Below, in pieces: positions 13,190 through 26,500 of a stretch of 64,000 bases of DNA; positions within the stretch are counted from its first letter, which is position 1, and the number at the start of each line of letters is the position of its first letter. The notes under the pieces were generated by a model that was not told the DNA's origin, did no database searches, and saw only the letters and a list, made by a program, of their open reading frames with translations. The position numbers and the translations under genes are program-made. Source of the stretch: Polytrichum commune (Eukaryota > Streptophyta > Polytrichopsida > Polytrichales > Polytrichaceae); contig OX485803.1 of NCBI GenBank assembly GCA_950295325.1, forward strand, positions 60,403,554 through 60,467,553, in the 5' to 3' direction.

Positions 13190-16100
13190 TGGCAGAGAAA
13201 ACGATGATGCCAACGACAGACACTGTTGCGCCTGTGTCTGGAAAACCAGCTGGCAGTTCATCCGCTACGCCGGCCCCGTCCACACACACACGCCCAGCAG
13301 AGACCGCTGTCCAGCACGGCAATCGCGGACTTCGTAGGCGGGGGGACAAACCTACTGGGGCACCCCTTTCGCATTCAGGACATCGACATCGACCAAGGAA
13401 AAGAGCACGCGCGTCACAGGCGGGGCCCCCCCCCTTCTTATGCACTAATGGTTCTTCGATGTTTCGGACTGTCGCTCACTTTTCTCTATGATATGAAATG
13501 GGTATGCATTTGCATATTCATGCGTGTGTATTACCAATATGTTTTATTATGGCATGGAACTCCCTAATGCATGTTGTCCACTTGTGCAGAGGGATGTGAC
13601 CCGTGGTCACGAATGGAGCCATTCCCATCGCGCGCACTATGGCTACCCCTCGTTCCTGCATTCCTACCAGAACTACCCGCCACAATCCCCATCTCATTAT
13701 GCACCATCCCACACACCTTTTTATGCGTCACCCATGTCATCTCCATACGCGGCACCAGCAACAGGTGTCCCGGCATACACGCATGGCGGGTATGGATCAG
13801 CACACCATGGAAAACCAGGGCGGACACACCATACCCGGCCGTCGTCGCCGTCAACAAGCTGCAGCGACCCCAAGTCAAGTGCGGACTATGGGTATGGTCG
13901 CGACAATGGCTGCAACCTGCAGGGCCGTCAGGATGTTGTTGAGACCCCCGCCACAGATGCTGCAGGACCGACAGGTGGATCTGACAACAAGGGTGCAGAA
14001 GAGCATGGCATGCGGCAAACCCCGGCATCCCCGGTAGCACCCCAACAGGTATATGCCTATGGTATTTCTGTTTTGCATTTATTTCATGTAAAACATGGCA
14101 ATGCTGCACTGGGTCGCACCAACTATTGTGACCACTTGAAATGTGGCACGCTGTCCACAAATGCGTAAAATTTAAACATTTAAATATGGTGTTTGTGGAT
14201 CGTCGATTGTGTATTTGACTTTATATATTTGTTTGGCCATCTTATATTAGCAGTCTGACATTAATGTGGGCCACTGTGGCCATTTTGGTAGGCAACCACA
14301 CTTTAATAATGAGCATTCCCTATAAACATGTCCCAGAAATGCATACCTGCCAACATGGAACATGTGAGTCGTGTCGTGAGGAAAGGGTGGCGGTTGGCAT
14401 CAGGCGTTTGTCGTATCCGTTGCCATGGATGCAGTATTGGATTGTGGATGATAAATTCAACAAGCTCTGACACCATTTGCAACATTTTGTACGTGTAATG
14501 CCCATGTGTTAGATTATGGCCTCACAACTTTCAAAGGCACCTGAACGTTAATGGGGTATTGGATCTTGAATTAACTAAACCCCTACCCACCTTCATGTAT
14601 TGTGCATTCAGTAAATTTGAAATGGCACACGTATGGGAAAATTTTATTAAAAACACCGCGGTTTTCCACCATCCGGGAAAATGCAACTTGAATGCAACCA
14701 GCCTTATGTGACGGATTACACATGGATGTACAGGTCGGAGAGGATGACCTACCTCTCTCGCGTGTTTTCCGCGTTCCAGCTCCCATTGGGACTGAGGCGA
14801 ACACAGTAAATTCTCATCTGTCCTTTTTCAGTTATGTTATTTAATGTATGTTGTTTATATGTATGCAAGAAACGCGTTGGTTTCATAACAGACATGGAGG
14901 GCCATGTCCAGCAGGTACGCACGAGTGTCGAACGCAGCGAAGACCCTGCTAGCGCGCCAGCACATGTGGAGGAGGGCCACGTGGGAGTTGAGGGCAACAA
15001 TGGCCAGACACGGGAAAACAAGGGGTCCAGTATTACAGAAAGTGAAACGACGAGTCGTATTGCCATGCTGGAAGACATGGTTGGTGGCATAGAGGCAACA
15101 ATGGCAACTGCATTGGAGAAATTAACAAGCATTCTGTCCGACATGTCCGCCATAAAACAATTTTACAGCAGGGAGGACGGCGTGCACACAACGGTCGAGT
15201 GCAATGACACACCAATGCCACGTCACGATGCTGGCACCTGCACACATCCTGATCGGCTGCCATCCGAACGACAGAAGGATGTGGGGGACGGCGTCCCGCT
15301 TACGACCTCCCCTTTGGTACCCCAGAAACAAACAACACCTCAGCACACAGAAGGGCCTCATGTTGCCTCGATGGGCCCACCAGCGACAAACCAGGATGAC
15401 GTGTCAAGCCATAGTGTGAGAAATAATCGAGGAGGTGACATAGGAAGCCTCGAACGGAGCCCTCTCGCAAAACTAGTCCACACCAATCCGAGGTTGAGAG
15501 TACTTCCATTCGAAAGTAGGCTGGCCGTTGCTCGACCACCTGCTTGCAAAGAAAGGGGGCCAGTGCCAAACACATGTGGGGGAGCACCAGCCGCGACCAG
15601 ATACAAGGACCCCCCCGGGTATGAGGACGTGTCCGACTTTGGGAGCACGTCAGATTCCGATTACAGTGTCCCAGTCCTGCAGCCACGGAAATCCGCTATG
15701 AGTTATTATGTGTCCCGGCCACCAATACCCACATAATGTATACCACCTATATAGTTCTGTACATTGATGTGCACCATAGGCTATGGAGTATGCCATATTG
15801 TCTATAGTCTGCATGGCAAACTTTGGGATATTGTATTCGTGTCTTAGGCATGCACCCACGCCATACATGGCATAAATATAGGATGCACACATAGGCACAG
15901 CCGGTGGGTATGTGCCAAGGAGTCGGACCCCTTGTCAACACGGATTCTGGAATCGCGATACTGACGCCATTGTTTGTGGAAGCTGCATAGTGGACAGGAA
16001 CCAGGCCAACATGGCACTGTAGGAATACCACCTTGTTGTAGCACTCAGTTTGCACTTCTATTGTGTTGGCTGTGTGAACAGCAGCCTAAAAAACCACTAA

Positions 16101-16507
16101 TGCGTTCCTTCATCTTGTGCATGCAGATTCCCCTACGCCACAACACACCATGCTGGGTATTGCACCCTGGGTACAACAATGAAGTTGTGGGGGAGGCCAA
16201 AGCAGGGGTGAACAACAAGTCACGCAGCCACCGTACGGACCTGGTTTCGGCTTGCAGAGATGGCCAACAGTACATATTGTTCAAGAAAATCCATAGGCCG
16301 GCCACGCCTCTTCTTTTCCCTGACGATGCTCATATTGGACCAATAAAGATGTGCGATGTTGTGTTGTGGGCCCCAGGTAAGGCAGAGAAGTGGGTGCGAT
16401 GGCCATGCCAATACTTGCAGCCAAAAGTGGATATGGGCCACACAATCCCTGTGCAGCGCAGTCCACCTGTGGACGCCCGATGCCACAACAGCCCAAGCCA
16501 TAGCTAG
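13190..16507 (+). CDS. TNP1-like accessory gene of a CACTA-type element (copy 1)
   Basis: I infer at least three plus-strand exons. Exon 13590-14048 is Tyr/Pro/His-rich (blocks such as SYQNYPPQSPSHY), bounded by TTGTGCAG and CAACAG/GTATATG. Exon 14915 to at most 15736 is in matching phase and acidic; its early part (MLEDMVGGIEATMATALEKL) has the heptad pattern of a coiled coil. Exon 16127-16507 encodes a C-terminal domain starting NTPCWVLHPG and ending with a TAG stop. That domain resembles the small C-terminal domain found in plant transposon-associated proteins (DUF8039-type, from memory). An upstream open frame beginning at 13189 (Met, Ser/Thr/Pro-rich) may supply the 5' exon. The same exon order recurs at 27.4-30.1 kb, which is the main support. 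TNP1/TnpA proteins bind element ends; that role is assumed, not shown. The donor joining the last two exons was not resolved. Confidence 0.55.
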
Positions 16508-18150
16508 CTAATTGCGCACGTCAACACGCATGCAGAGGCAGCGTGCTCCAGCACAGGTGCAAGCAACAGCGCAGGGACATAATTGTGAATTTTGGATTCG
16601 TTATTTCTGTTCCCCTAATTTTTGCACGCTCGCCATACACATCGCCAATGCAAACATTATGTGGCGAAACTCTTTGTCATAATCCTTTTTGTGCTCCCGG
16701 ATATCGTAGTTGTCTTTGTTTAAGAATAGGATGTCATGGCGCTCCACATGCATGTTACGGCCATTTTCTCCCCACGTGTGCTAAGCATGTGCATTGAAAA
16801 ATTAGTATTGCATATACTGCAACACACAACATGGGCCCAGTTAGTGCTATGGGTGGTTGTTATATATATCAAATATTGTTGACAAAGCTCTAATTCATTT
16901 TGAGGCTACAGTACACCATCTTATGGTGTATGGAGTATACAACCTAAGTCAATGCTGAATGGATATAGCATTTTGGTGGCAACAATGCTAGGGTGACAGG
17001 TGTCCCCCATCATAAGCGACACAACTATGTAGAGCGGAAACCAAGTGCAAATAAATTTACAATTACAGAAATTGCAGATTGCATATCTAACTTGGAGGTA
17101 AAAACATAGTTCCTCTGTGCATTACTAACCTCCACATCCATTGAGGGCAATCGCATATGTAGTGCCCTCGCATAAAAGAACATAGGTGGTGTCAAGGAAG
17201 CTAAATGGTCGACAAATCCCAATTTTTTTTTTAAACCATTTGATGCTTGTTTTACACAAAGGTGTGATGAACCCAACCCATTCATTACTCTTGACGTCAT
17301 TTTTCTAATACTCAATGCTTGCACAATAGTAACAACAATACTAATAATAGCACCAGTCACATGTGCAAAATTTGTATAATTAGCCCATGTGGTCTGAGCG
17401 CCTTATTCTTGATCATTGCTGTCGCAACTATATGGAGTCGTGTTTCCGGCAATGCTCCCCCTACAGTGGTGTTCAGTGCCCCCGTAACTCTCATGTCCAG
17501 TTATTCCAAATTGTTACTTATATGACTCAAATTCAATCTCGTACTGCATAATCACAGTGGAAGGAGTGACAGTGTACTGCATTCGCTTATTGCATAGGGT
17601 GATTTGTAGTTTGACATGATATATTTTCAAAATAGGAAACACTTTGACACATGCCATATTCACATTGGTGAAGCACATAGTGTTAATCCGACATGGATAT
17701 TGCGGCACCGATTTGGAAGGGCTAAAACAAACAGCGCTCTACAGTACATAGAATTTGCAAAAGCAAATCGATGAAGATGTTACTTCCAACTCCCACAAAA
17801 GTGTCTCTAGTCATGCATCTTAAACGACCCTTTTATGCGCAGTTTTCTCACAGAGAGGGAATTATCCAATACAAGTGCACCCCTCATTCATCCATGGGTT
17901 CCTATAATATAGACTTCCCTTTTGTGATACTAGCAGGGTATGGGTGCTTGAAAGCATATTGGTTTTTCTATACCATGGAGATTTGCATACCATGCAAGAA
18001 CCTCCATTCCTAGATAAGACTACCATAGTATCAATTTGATATAGAATGGGTTTCACCTAAAATAATAACTCTCAAGAACAAAGGTTCTCTTACCATTATA
18101 CACCCACATGTAAGAGTTTTGATACCATTTTCGATGTTGTTTATTGAAAC
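16508..18150. other. AT-rich spacer
   Basis: No open frame with a recognisable domain lies here. Short frames on both strands (for example 17025-17360 minus) lack any family signature. Nothing else was identified. Confidence 0.5.
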
Positions 18151-18165
18151 AATGGATTGACCATC

Positions 18166-18438
18166 ATGGCAAACCCTAATAATAGTAATAGTAATAATAG
18201 TAATGACCAACGTCGGGCAATGTTGCGTGAATTTGAGCCCGAGGGCCCTACATTGCTCAAAAATCCTCGTGAGCAAGGAAGGAGTTTAATGCCTACCTTG
18301 CGGTGGGTGGGGTATTGGCTTACTAACTACCACATTTGTTATTTGTTATTTTCCAAAAATTTTAAATTTTTGATCCCACGTCAGGTAGAGGGAAGATTTC
18401 ATAATTGGGAATCTCACCGTCAACCATTTCAATCATAA
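18166..18438 (+). CDS. Short open frame with an Asn/Ser repeat, possible gag-like remnant
   Basis: The frame starts MANPNNSNSNNSNDQRRAML, encoded by an imperfect AATAGT trinucleotide tract, and runs about 90 codons. The Asn-rich start followed by a charged segment is reminiscent of the N-terminus of some plant retrotransposon gag proteins, but no diagnostic motif is present. An LTR-like segment follows directly, which gives weak contextual support. It may equally be a chance frame. Confidence 0.2.
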   Translation: MANPNNSNSNNSNDQRRAMLREFEPEGPTLLKNPREQGRSLMPTLRWVGYWLTNYHICYLLFSKNFKFLIPRQVEGRFHNWESHRQPFQS

Positions 18439-18459
18439 GACTACATGCACCACCTAGAC

Positions 18460-19010
18460 ATTATGTGCTATATTCAATGTTGATCAAAGTCATGTGGTGA
18501 GTCTCATAAAAATAATAAATTTAAAAAACTTTGTTTGATTTCATAGAATAGATAGTATAAAGGAAGGTTATGAGTGATCACCTAGTTATCTTGAGATAGT
18601 GGATTGTGTAAAGTTAGATAGTCGATAGTTATTCATAGAAAGTTTCTTAGAAAATAGAGAGTTGTGTTAAGTTAATAATTAAAAGTTAGTTGATTGGTAG
18701 TTATCCATAGAAAGTTGCTTAGAAGATAGTGAGTTATCTTAAGTTAGTAGTTAAGAGTTAGATAGTTGAGAGTTATCTATAGGAAGTTGCTAAAGAAAAG
18801 GTGAGTTGTCTTAAGTTAGGAGTATGGATGTCTAAAATGCGAATGGATATATAAAGATGGGGAAGAGGAAGTCTTCTCTCTCCTTGTGTAATTTTCCACA
18901 CTCTCATGTTTTCATCAAGTTTTTCAAGTTTTTGAGTTGAATTTTTCTCGTCCTTAATTTGATCTAGTTGCAGCTAGGAGCCCGGTGTTTTCCCTTAGCA
19001 TAACTCTTAC
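18460..19010 (+). mobile_element. Possible LTR (solo or decayed)
   Basis: A TATA-like ATATATAAAG at about 18847 is followed by a pyrimidine-rich leader (TCTTCTCTCTCC) and a segment ending GAGCCCGGTGTTTTCCC near 18995. This order is typical of the U3-R-U5 layout of plant LTRs. I could not identify a second LTR, a primer-binding site or target duplication, so the boundaries are guesses. Confidence 0.25.
18628..18832. repeat. Tandem repeat, about 70-bp unit, three diverged copies
   Basis: Three successive copies share AGTTATYCATAGAAAGTTGCTTAGAA-type cores followed by GAGTT, TTAAGTTA and AGTTAG blocks. The repeats sit immediately upstream of a TATA-like sequence, so they could be U3 enhancer-type repeats of an LTR. 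Confidence 0.6.
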
Positions 19011-22000
19011 ATGACAACGGGATTTCATCCAAAATATCTTTGAGAAAGATATTAAATGACATTGACTATCATGCATTTCTTATTGAAAACAATTTCATTC
19101 CGATTCACTATCGACCATTCAGATTTATTGTTTATTTACCAAAAGGTTTTCTGCAAGAGTTGTTGAAACTTGCATTAAGTATAATTTAACGTTGGAAAGT
19201 AATTGTTGATAGCTAGTAAGTATGTGTAATGGTTTGGAGTTGGGCAAAGAACACAGTCGGGCTTGGTCTTCTTATGTAGAAGGTTGCCCCAACCAAGAGT
19301 TGATAACTCCGAAAGTTCGGGAGGGGTTATCTAACGTCGGCCCATGTTAATTTTTTATTTAAAATAACAGGATTAGTAGTGATAGGTTGGCAACTAGAAG
19401 ATGCTCTGACTTGCCTCTAAAAGAGGCATTATTTAAGTTTTATGTCTATACCCAGGTTTTATATTGGTGCCCCGAGTATTAGATTAGACTTGGATTTTTA
19501 AGACTACTAGAACTCCATATTCTTTAAACCCTTGAGAGAAGGAGCTGACAACGTATGGAAATGGCTAAAGTGGTTCATGTTTTAGTGTTCAAGATGAGGG
19601 CTATACTTATGTAATTTCTGAAGGTGGGTTGTTTGATGTGACCCACTCTTTACTGGAAATATGGGTATGTCCAATGTACCTAGGGGGTGGACTCTTCATG
19701 GGAACCTTAAATGACGTGCGTGGCTTGTTGTTCAATTTAACCCCCTATATACAAGAAATTAGCCCATGCGGTCATGTACTTGAGATTGTTTCTAGATTTA
19801 TTTGCAGATTGTTGAAAAGGAAGGTTACATGTTGCAAACGGAGGGATTGATGAAAGGGTGGGGATTGACATGATGGATTGTTGTGATATGCTCATTGTCG
19901 TAACAAAAAGCCATGGCAAGTGGAACATGTATGTAAAGCTTGATAGTTTTTTGAGATTATGGTGTGATTTGCTTGATGTACTTTGGTGCTTTTGAAATGA
20001 AATAGATACCTAGTGGCGTGAAGTTAGTAACCATATTTCATTTTCCAGTGCTTTGAAAATCATGTAGCTTCATTGCCCTAACGAGGGGAGGGGGAGGAAC
20101 TCGGCATTTCTAATAAGCAATTTATTTTTCATTATATCATGGTTATTTTCCTTTCATAAACTTATTCTTCCAATAAATTTTGTCTTCTTGCAAAGAGCCC
20201 AACAAGGTGAATCAATTAAATGTTTTTTTTAACATCATTGACCTCCACATTACATTAAGTACCAATGCTAGCAAGTTACCCTTTGAGTACCCGTAATATT
20301 ACCTCAACAACAGGGAAAAACTTGCAAAGCAAGGGTGAATGAATTGATAATAAATCAAAAATAAAAGCTTCAAAAAGATATCAAAGACGTTTCCAATGTG
20401 GGTGTCGGGACACTTTTCCAAAAAATGCAACTACTTTTATGACCTCACCAACCTTTCCGTTCCTTTATAGGTATTTAGATTTGGCCTTTGTATTCTCTCT
20501 GTTTCAAATCTCTTGATTATTCGCAGAGATGAAACATAACCGATTATATATTCTGAAACATCTCCCTAGTCAGTGCACAAAAGTAGTTCTCTAGATGAAG
20601 TGCTTTAGGAATATGAGGATGTCATGATAGGCTCCCTTGTATACTAATAAGTCAAATTGAATTGCTATTGCAAGAGAGTTATATATAATGTATTGAAATT
20701 TTAGTGAAGGAGACTTGGAGTTGTGAGGTTGAGATGGAATGTGCGTGGAATGTATGTGTTGCATTTCTTTTGTCTGAGAAGTTTTGAAAATACATTGTAG
20801 ATCACAGGAGATATCTTCTCCATAGATCCACAAACGTAACTATGAGTGCAGAATCTATCACAGATTGAAGTTACGTTGGTTTCAAAAACAGAGACATTGC
20901 CAATAACCACCAAACTGCCTCTTTGAATGTTTGAGAAACAAAATGCAGCAGCAACAACAATTAGCATGAGCTTTTGAAAAAGTTTGTACTACAAAATCAA
21001 CTTGCAGAGAGGAGCGATGATGGAGTCGACCCCATCGGCCCCACAAATCAATCAAACAATGTTGGCCTCCATGATTGGAAGCACCCAAAGCTGATGAGTC
21101 CAAACTTGGCATAATTTACAAAGTCGACATCCGCCCTAAACTAAACCTCACAGAAACATAGTAAAACAATTCCGGCTTATAATATGAGCTCTCGACCTCA
21201 AAAAAGCCACAAGAAGTTTTTTGAAAATATATGAAAATTTGTCAGTATATTGCAATGCCATAGTTCTTCGCAAGTCCATCCACATTTTCGTTGTCTAGGT
21301 CAACTGGAAGTGTTTAGTTTGATGAAAATCCATACATAGAGCAATCAGAAATAGATAAAATTCACATGGCCAATGAACCCTAAATTTTCCACATCAACTT
21401 CCAAAAAAGAATGAAGTACATTTTGAAAAGACCAACCATGCGTCCAGCACCACTATATTATCATGGTTCTGCCTTCCAACCTACATAATGCTTGCAACAC
21501 TGTAGATAAGTCATAAAATGTGACATGCTAAGCGCTCTTAAAGTGTACATACTAAATTAAACTGACCTGAGTATTGTTCGTCACAATGGCAAATAATCAT
21601 ACCCATTCTTAAGAAAATGCCTGAAAGTATAGACGTTTAGAGCACCCTCTCACTTGTATAATTAAACAATTCAATGGCTTCAGTCTGAACCCTAAACCAC
21701 TAGAAATCACCACTAATCAAGGACAAATAGTATGTTGAACACTTCTTTGTGAAAACCAAGAACTAGCCATACTGGTCCTTGAGATTTGTCTGGGGCCTTG
21801 TCTCCAGAAATAAAATCCAGGAGGTCCACAACCCTGTTGTAGTAGATCACATCATCAGCAAAATGAATTAAATTACTTACAATGAACATCCTCACAATGG
21901 CTGGACAAATGGCATAGCTTGTTCCACCATGTGAGAGCACAATTCCATGTGTGGATTACAAAATATGGTCCTCTCGCACAGACCGTGCTTGTCTCCTGCT

Positions 22001-22639
22001 TTACACCAAGGTGAAAGAACTCTTAACGAATGTTGGGAGGTAATTCATAGAGTTAAAAGATGATAAAGAGGAATTAATACCTGCATGAGGGGCATGGGGA
22101 CATTTATCAACACTTACTTGAATGACTTCGCATGTAATCCAACGGACACAATATATAATAACAATGTACGAACATGAAAGACATCCATGTTAAGGCCTTG
22201 GGTCATAGCCACCCCCTAAAATATGGCAATAACATTTTAAGGAGTTTGTGGATGAAATGGGCCATCCAATTGGGCCGTTATGACTATAGTGCTTAAGTGG
22301 ATCACATTACGATGGGTGAAAACCATGTAAGATATACATGTAACCTTGTCTCAATTACATTTGAGCCACACATCTGAAAAATGATCACATGTAGTTCAGA
22401 TAGTAAGTGATGTGATAGACGCTGCCGCATAAGCTACCAAAGCATGAGGGGATGTATATCTATGATCGGGGAGAACTGATGGCTAGTTCATTATGTGCCG
22501 ATGGATTTCCCCTCATGGTCGGTCCAAATTTCGAACCATCGGATGGCAATCTGACTGTAATTTCAATCCTCCGGCAATTAGCCGATGGACGAGAAAGTGT
22601 CCTGGAGATGTGGCCGATTCTTCTTGTGAGTTAATGGAT
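19011..22639. other. AT-rich spacer without recognisable genes
   Basis: Open frames are all under about 90 codons and lack domains. No terminal-repeat element was identified with confidence. Confidence 0.5.
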
Positions 22640-22846
22640 TTCAGCCGGAAGACGTATTCATCCTTCAAATACTTCCCGATACCCGTGTCTACATCTAACT
22701 TAGAAAGTATGATGCGTGTTGCTATAGAAGGCCCAAACAATGATTTTGATGACATTCTAACAAGTGCTCTAGATCTTTGGGAGGATGCTGCTAAGTTTTG
22801 CTATTTGTCTGGGGCATATGATGATGCAGTTGAGGAAGTACCGTAA
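22640..22846 (+). pseudogene. Possible hAT transposase C-terminal remnant
   Basis: A plus-strand frame ending at a TAA contains SNLESMMRVAIEGPNNDFDD followed by a Leu/Trp-containing helix. The pattern 'MR(I/V)..EGP....F......W' resembles the end of the dimerisation domain in plant hAT and BED zinc-finger transposase-like proteins. The rest of the transposase was not found upstream, where the sequence has several CCGAT-rich short inverted motifs. If correct, this is a small fragment of a dead element. Confidence 0.35.
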
Positions 22847-23430
22847 ACCTTAAACTTCTTGAATTATGCAACCTTTCTATGACCAAACCCAATTGCTTCT
22901 ATTCAGAATTGGGGGACCCTTGGCCTTCAAGCAGTGAAGGCATTGCTAGGTTCAATTCTTGCCAAGGATATGAACTCTTCAAATTTAAAGTTTTGAACTT
23001 GCCTTTCTTTTCACTTATTCAAGAAGTTGTACTAAGAAATGATTTCTAAGAACTTTTCATACCATTTTAAAACAATTAGTGCCGATATGAATTCCATTTA
23101 ATCGGATATTGGCCAATGACAATATGAAAATATAGGCAATTGGCCGATTGATTTTACAAAAGACCGGCTCATGCCGATGTAAATTGGAAAAAATCCGACC
23201 CTTCGTAGCAACTACCGGCAATTAGCCACTAAGGCTTCAAAAACTTCCCAAACTCTGATGTATATATGTAAACCCCGAATCCTAGCAAAGATACGTATAT
23301 TAAATGTGCGTACTTGTGTCTCATGACAGGTGTAATGGACTGACACGCTGTGCAGTTCAGCCGCCAACCCAACCTAACTGTCCATAAGGGCGCTTGGCGA
23401 TGGCAGGGGGCCCCTACTGCACCATAGTAT
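22847..23430. other. AT-rich spacer with CCGAT/ATCGG motifs
   Basis: No gene is visible. Short palindromic motifs containing GCCGAT or ATCGGC recur at 23081-23225 and also at 22497-22610. Their significance is unknown. Confidence 0.4.
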
Positions 23431-23460
23431 CAGTGTGCAGACACCTATGAAGGGTAACAG

Positions 23461-23511
23461 CGGGACGGGGACGGGGACGGGGACTGGCACGGGGCCGGGG
23501 CGGGGGGGGGG
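23461..23511 (+). repeat. G-rich repeat (GGGGAC)n with a 10-G run, quadruplex-prone
   Basis: Four successive G-runs of three or four separated by AC are followed by GGGG, GGGG and a 10-G homopolymer at 23502-23511. This satisfies the usual G-quadruplex pattern (four or more runs of three or more G with short loops). It marks the left edge of the GC-rich block that ends with the second TNP1-like gene. Confidence 0.85.
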
Positions 23512-26500
23512 AACGGCCCTCAATCACACCGCAATCGCCAACGGCGGACATTTTTCGCCATACACCCATGTCGTCGCCATCGGCATCGCCTACCTGTTGA
23601 TGAAATTCGCAGCGGAATCACCTGGTGAAGGCGGGCATGGCAGCCGGTGCCCGGGGAACTGGTCCTCTGTGGACGGCAGGTCCGTTGTGCAGCAACGAGT
23701 AGGGCAGGACACCATGGTAGGCCAACCGCCAACGAACTGGCGGAGGACAGTGCCGCAAGGCCCCCCGGCGCCTCCGGAAACCGCTAACACTGCGTGCGAG
23801 CTTTTAGGTACGTGGGAGATGTTCATTGTTGTTGGCGATTGTGGACAACATGCTGCGCGCACGCCCATGAACGACTGTCCCCGTGGTCGCCAACGATATG
23901 CGCACATTGGTGGCGCACAACATCGGGTTGCGTTGGGCGATGCACAAACAATGGGGATGGCATGTCTGTGATGGAGCTCGCTGTCGATGCAAGGCTTGAG
24001 GACTGCACAGGGGGTGTTGGTGAATCCATGGCAAGGACAGGTGACATTGGAGACGAAATGCCTGGCGGCTTTGGAAGAAGTGGCGAAAATGGGCACTGAG
24101 AACCGCAGATGTGCGCATTCACATTTCAAGGTGGTCGGCTATTTGCATACAGGACATCGTGGAAAGCGACTGCCATCGAGCACGGAATTTATATTCAGAG
24201 CCCCGCAGTCATGACAGATCCATGTGGATCTCAGTTGTCCTCCACCGTGCGGGCACACGTGGACGAGATCGCGGATGCAGGCGAACGTAGCGGGGTGTAG
24301 CGGCAGTTTTGGATGGAGGCAATTGTTGTGACCACAAGTGCTGCGTGCTGGCAGATCGCGTGCTCCCTCGCAATATCTGGGCAAGCAGTGGGCCAACTGC
24401 TTCTGCACCTCGTGGCCGCCTACGAATTTCCTGCACCGCAAGCACAAGGCAGTTTATGGCAGTAAAGATGAGGGGAACGCATTGGATCGACAAAGAAGAA
24501 GATGCGGCAACCTAGGAAAAAACCTTGGAAACCTGCGGCCGTTCGCAAAGGCGATATGTGTGCGGAAGCGTCGACGGCGGGCGACAACAGGTTGTGCCTC
24601 CTGTACATAGGCAAATTAACAACGAACACTTTGTCATGTCTCCAATTCACGATGTTTCTGCTCCAATACTTGCTACACTGTTTCACTGGTACATAGCAGA
24701 AAACGGACATACTAGAAGGTGCCCCCCCCCAAAAGCACATAACCACGCATGCACTGGGATCGCGTAGTCCCAGGAACTATTGTTGGTTGCATGTATGTTG
24801 GATGCCGAGCTTTTGTTAATGGCAGGACATGCGGATCTGGCATACTCGAGGTGCACCTATGATAGCATTATCGACAATAGTGAATATGAAGAGCATAGCC
24901 AAAGGTAAGCGAGCAGTAAAGATTTCTCTCTGCATTTAAAGGCTAAGAGTGTGAACCAATGTCGTCCTCTTCTGCAACTGATGCATGGAGTGCTTACATA
25001 ATTTAGCGAATGGTATGAGAAGAGTGTACAGAATCGTCCTCGATTCTGTGGCTGTGGACAAGATTTCTCACTTGGGTGGCCCCATTTGATGTGTGCATGT
25101 CTGTACGCCCAGGTTATGCGGTTCGTGCCATAGCACACACATATGAGCATGGCGGAAGGCGAATTTTTTACATGGGTCAGCAACACCATCCATGGAACAC
25201 CGATGTGAATGATATCAAGCCCCACAATATGCGTAAGTACATGCACCCACTTGTATTAAGAAACATTGATAACTTTGCTGCACTTCGCGAGGGTTTCTTA
25301 CAAGGGATCCGGAGGAGCTTGTTTTAGGGAAGAGCATGTGAGAAGGTATGCGGCGTATAAACTGCTGGTTGTTGATTAGGGAGTCCGCGTGACATGTAGT
25401 CTGTGACATTATCAATGTTCGCGCACATCGTCAAATCGTTCTGACAGCGTCAAGTCTCGCTCCGTCTTCCCTGTCCGACAGGGGGGGCCTCCCGCATGGA
25501 GTGACCTGTTACATACTTATGTGCAGATATATGTGTCCAAAGATGACAATGGTGGACAACCGGGAGCAGTTGTGTGACTATCGTGAATGTGCTGTCAAAT
25601 GGAGGTCTTAGGGGGAGCCTGGCGCTGGCCGCTGCCAAGTTGTAGGGTTTGGAAGTGGATCGCCAGAAGTGGAAGTTGTTGTTCCACAATTGAAGGTTCC
25701 ACATCGCCTCCCCTCATTCACCTGTTTTGAAATTGATGTCTTGGTACACGCTCTATGTGCCTCACTCATCCTCTTCTGTGTACTCATACAGGAGGAAGAA
25801 GAAGAGAAGGAGAAGGGGGTTGTCCAGAAAGGATGCAGCCGTCGCAGGGGCAAGGGTGCATTGCCACCACGAATACACAACAATACCCAAGGAGGCTATG
25901 TGGAGTGTGGAAAACGAGCAATTCATAAATAAAAGCGGTTCTATTTGTGGACCAGGATGACATAGGATCCGAAGAGGACGCTCTGGAATGGCCCATAATT
26001 GTAGGCTGCCCTTGATGTACTGCACCATAGGGCCCAACTGTTGTCGGCGGCGAAAGGTGTCGGATTACACATGAAGGGGGAAAGCATGAGACGATGTGCA
26101 TGTGCAGGTGAAGAGGACGGCACAGTATGTTCCGCAGAAGATGGGAAGCAGTCCCCTTATCGGCCCAGGCAGACAAAGAAAAGAAACGACATGGGTTACC
26201 CACGACGAGGAGGTGTGCCAGCGCACATGACATGCCAAAGAATGTGAAGAAAGGAAAAAAATGCGGACATTGCGCCGGATGCGCACAACCAACATAAATT
26301 GGGGTGAGCGCAGGCGGATGGGGGTGGCATGTGGTGGCGACCGTTGCAAGCAGGGGTCCTGGATTGGAGGTACAAAACTGTCGAACATGGAGAATGTTTG
26401 GGAACACCCACCCCTGGGAAGGGATCTGCAAACCCCCAAATGCGACGGCCATGAACCGATTGTTGAGCAATGAGAGGAATGGGGGGCTCCGTGCAGAGCA

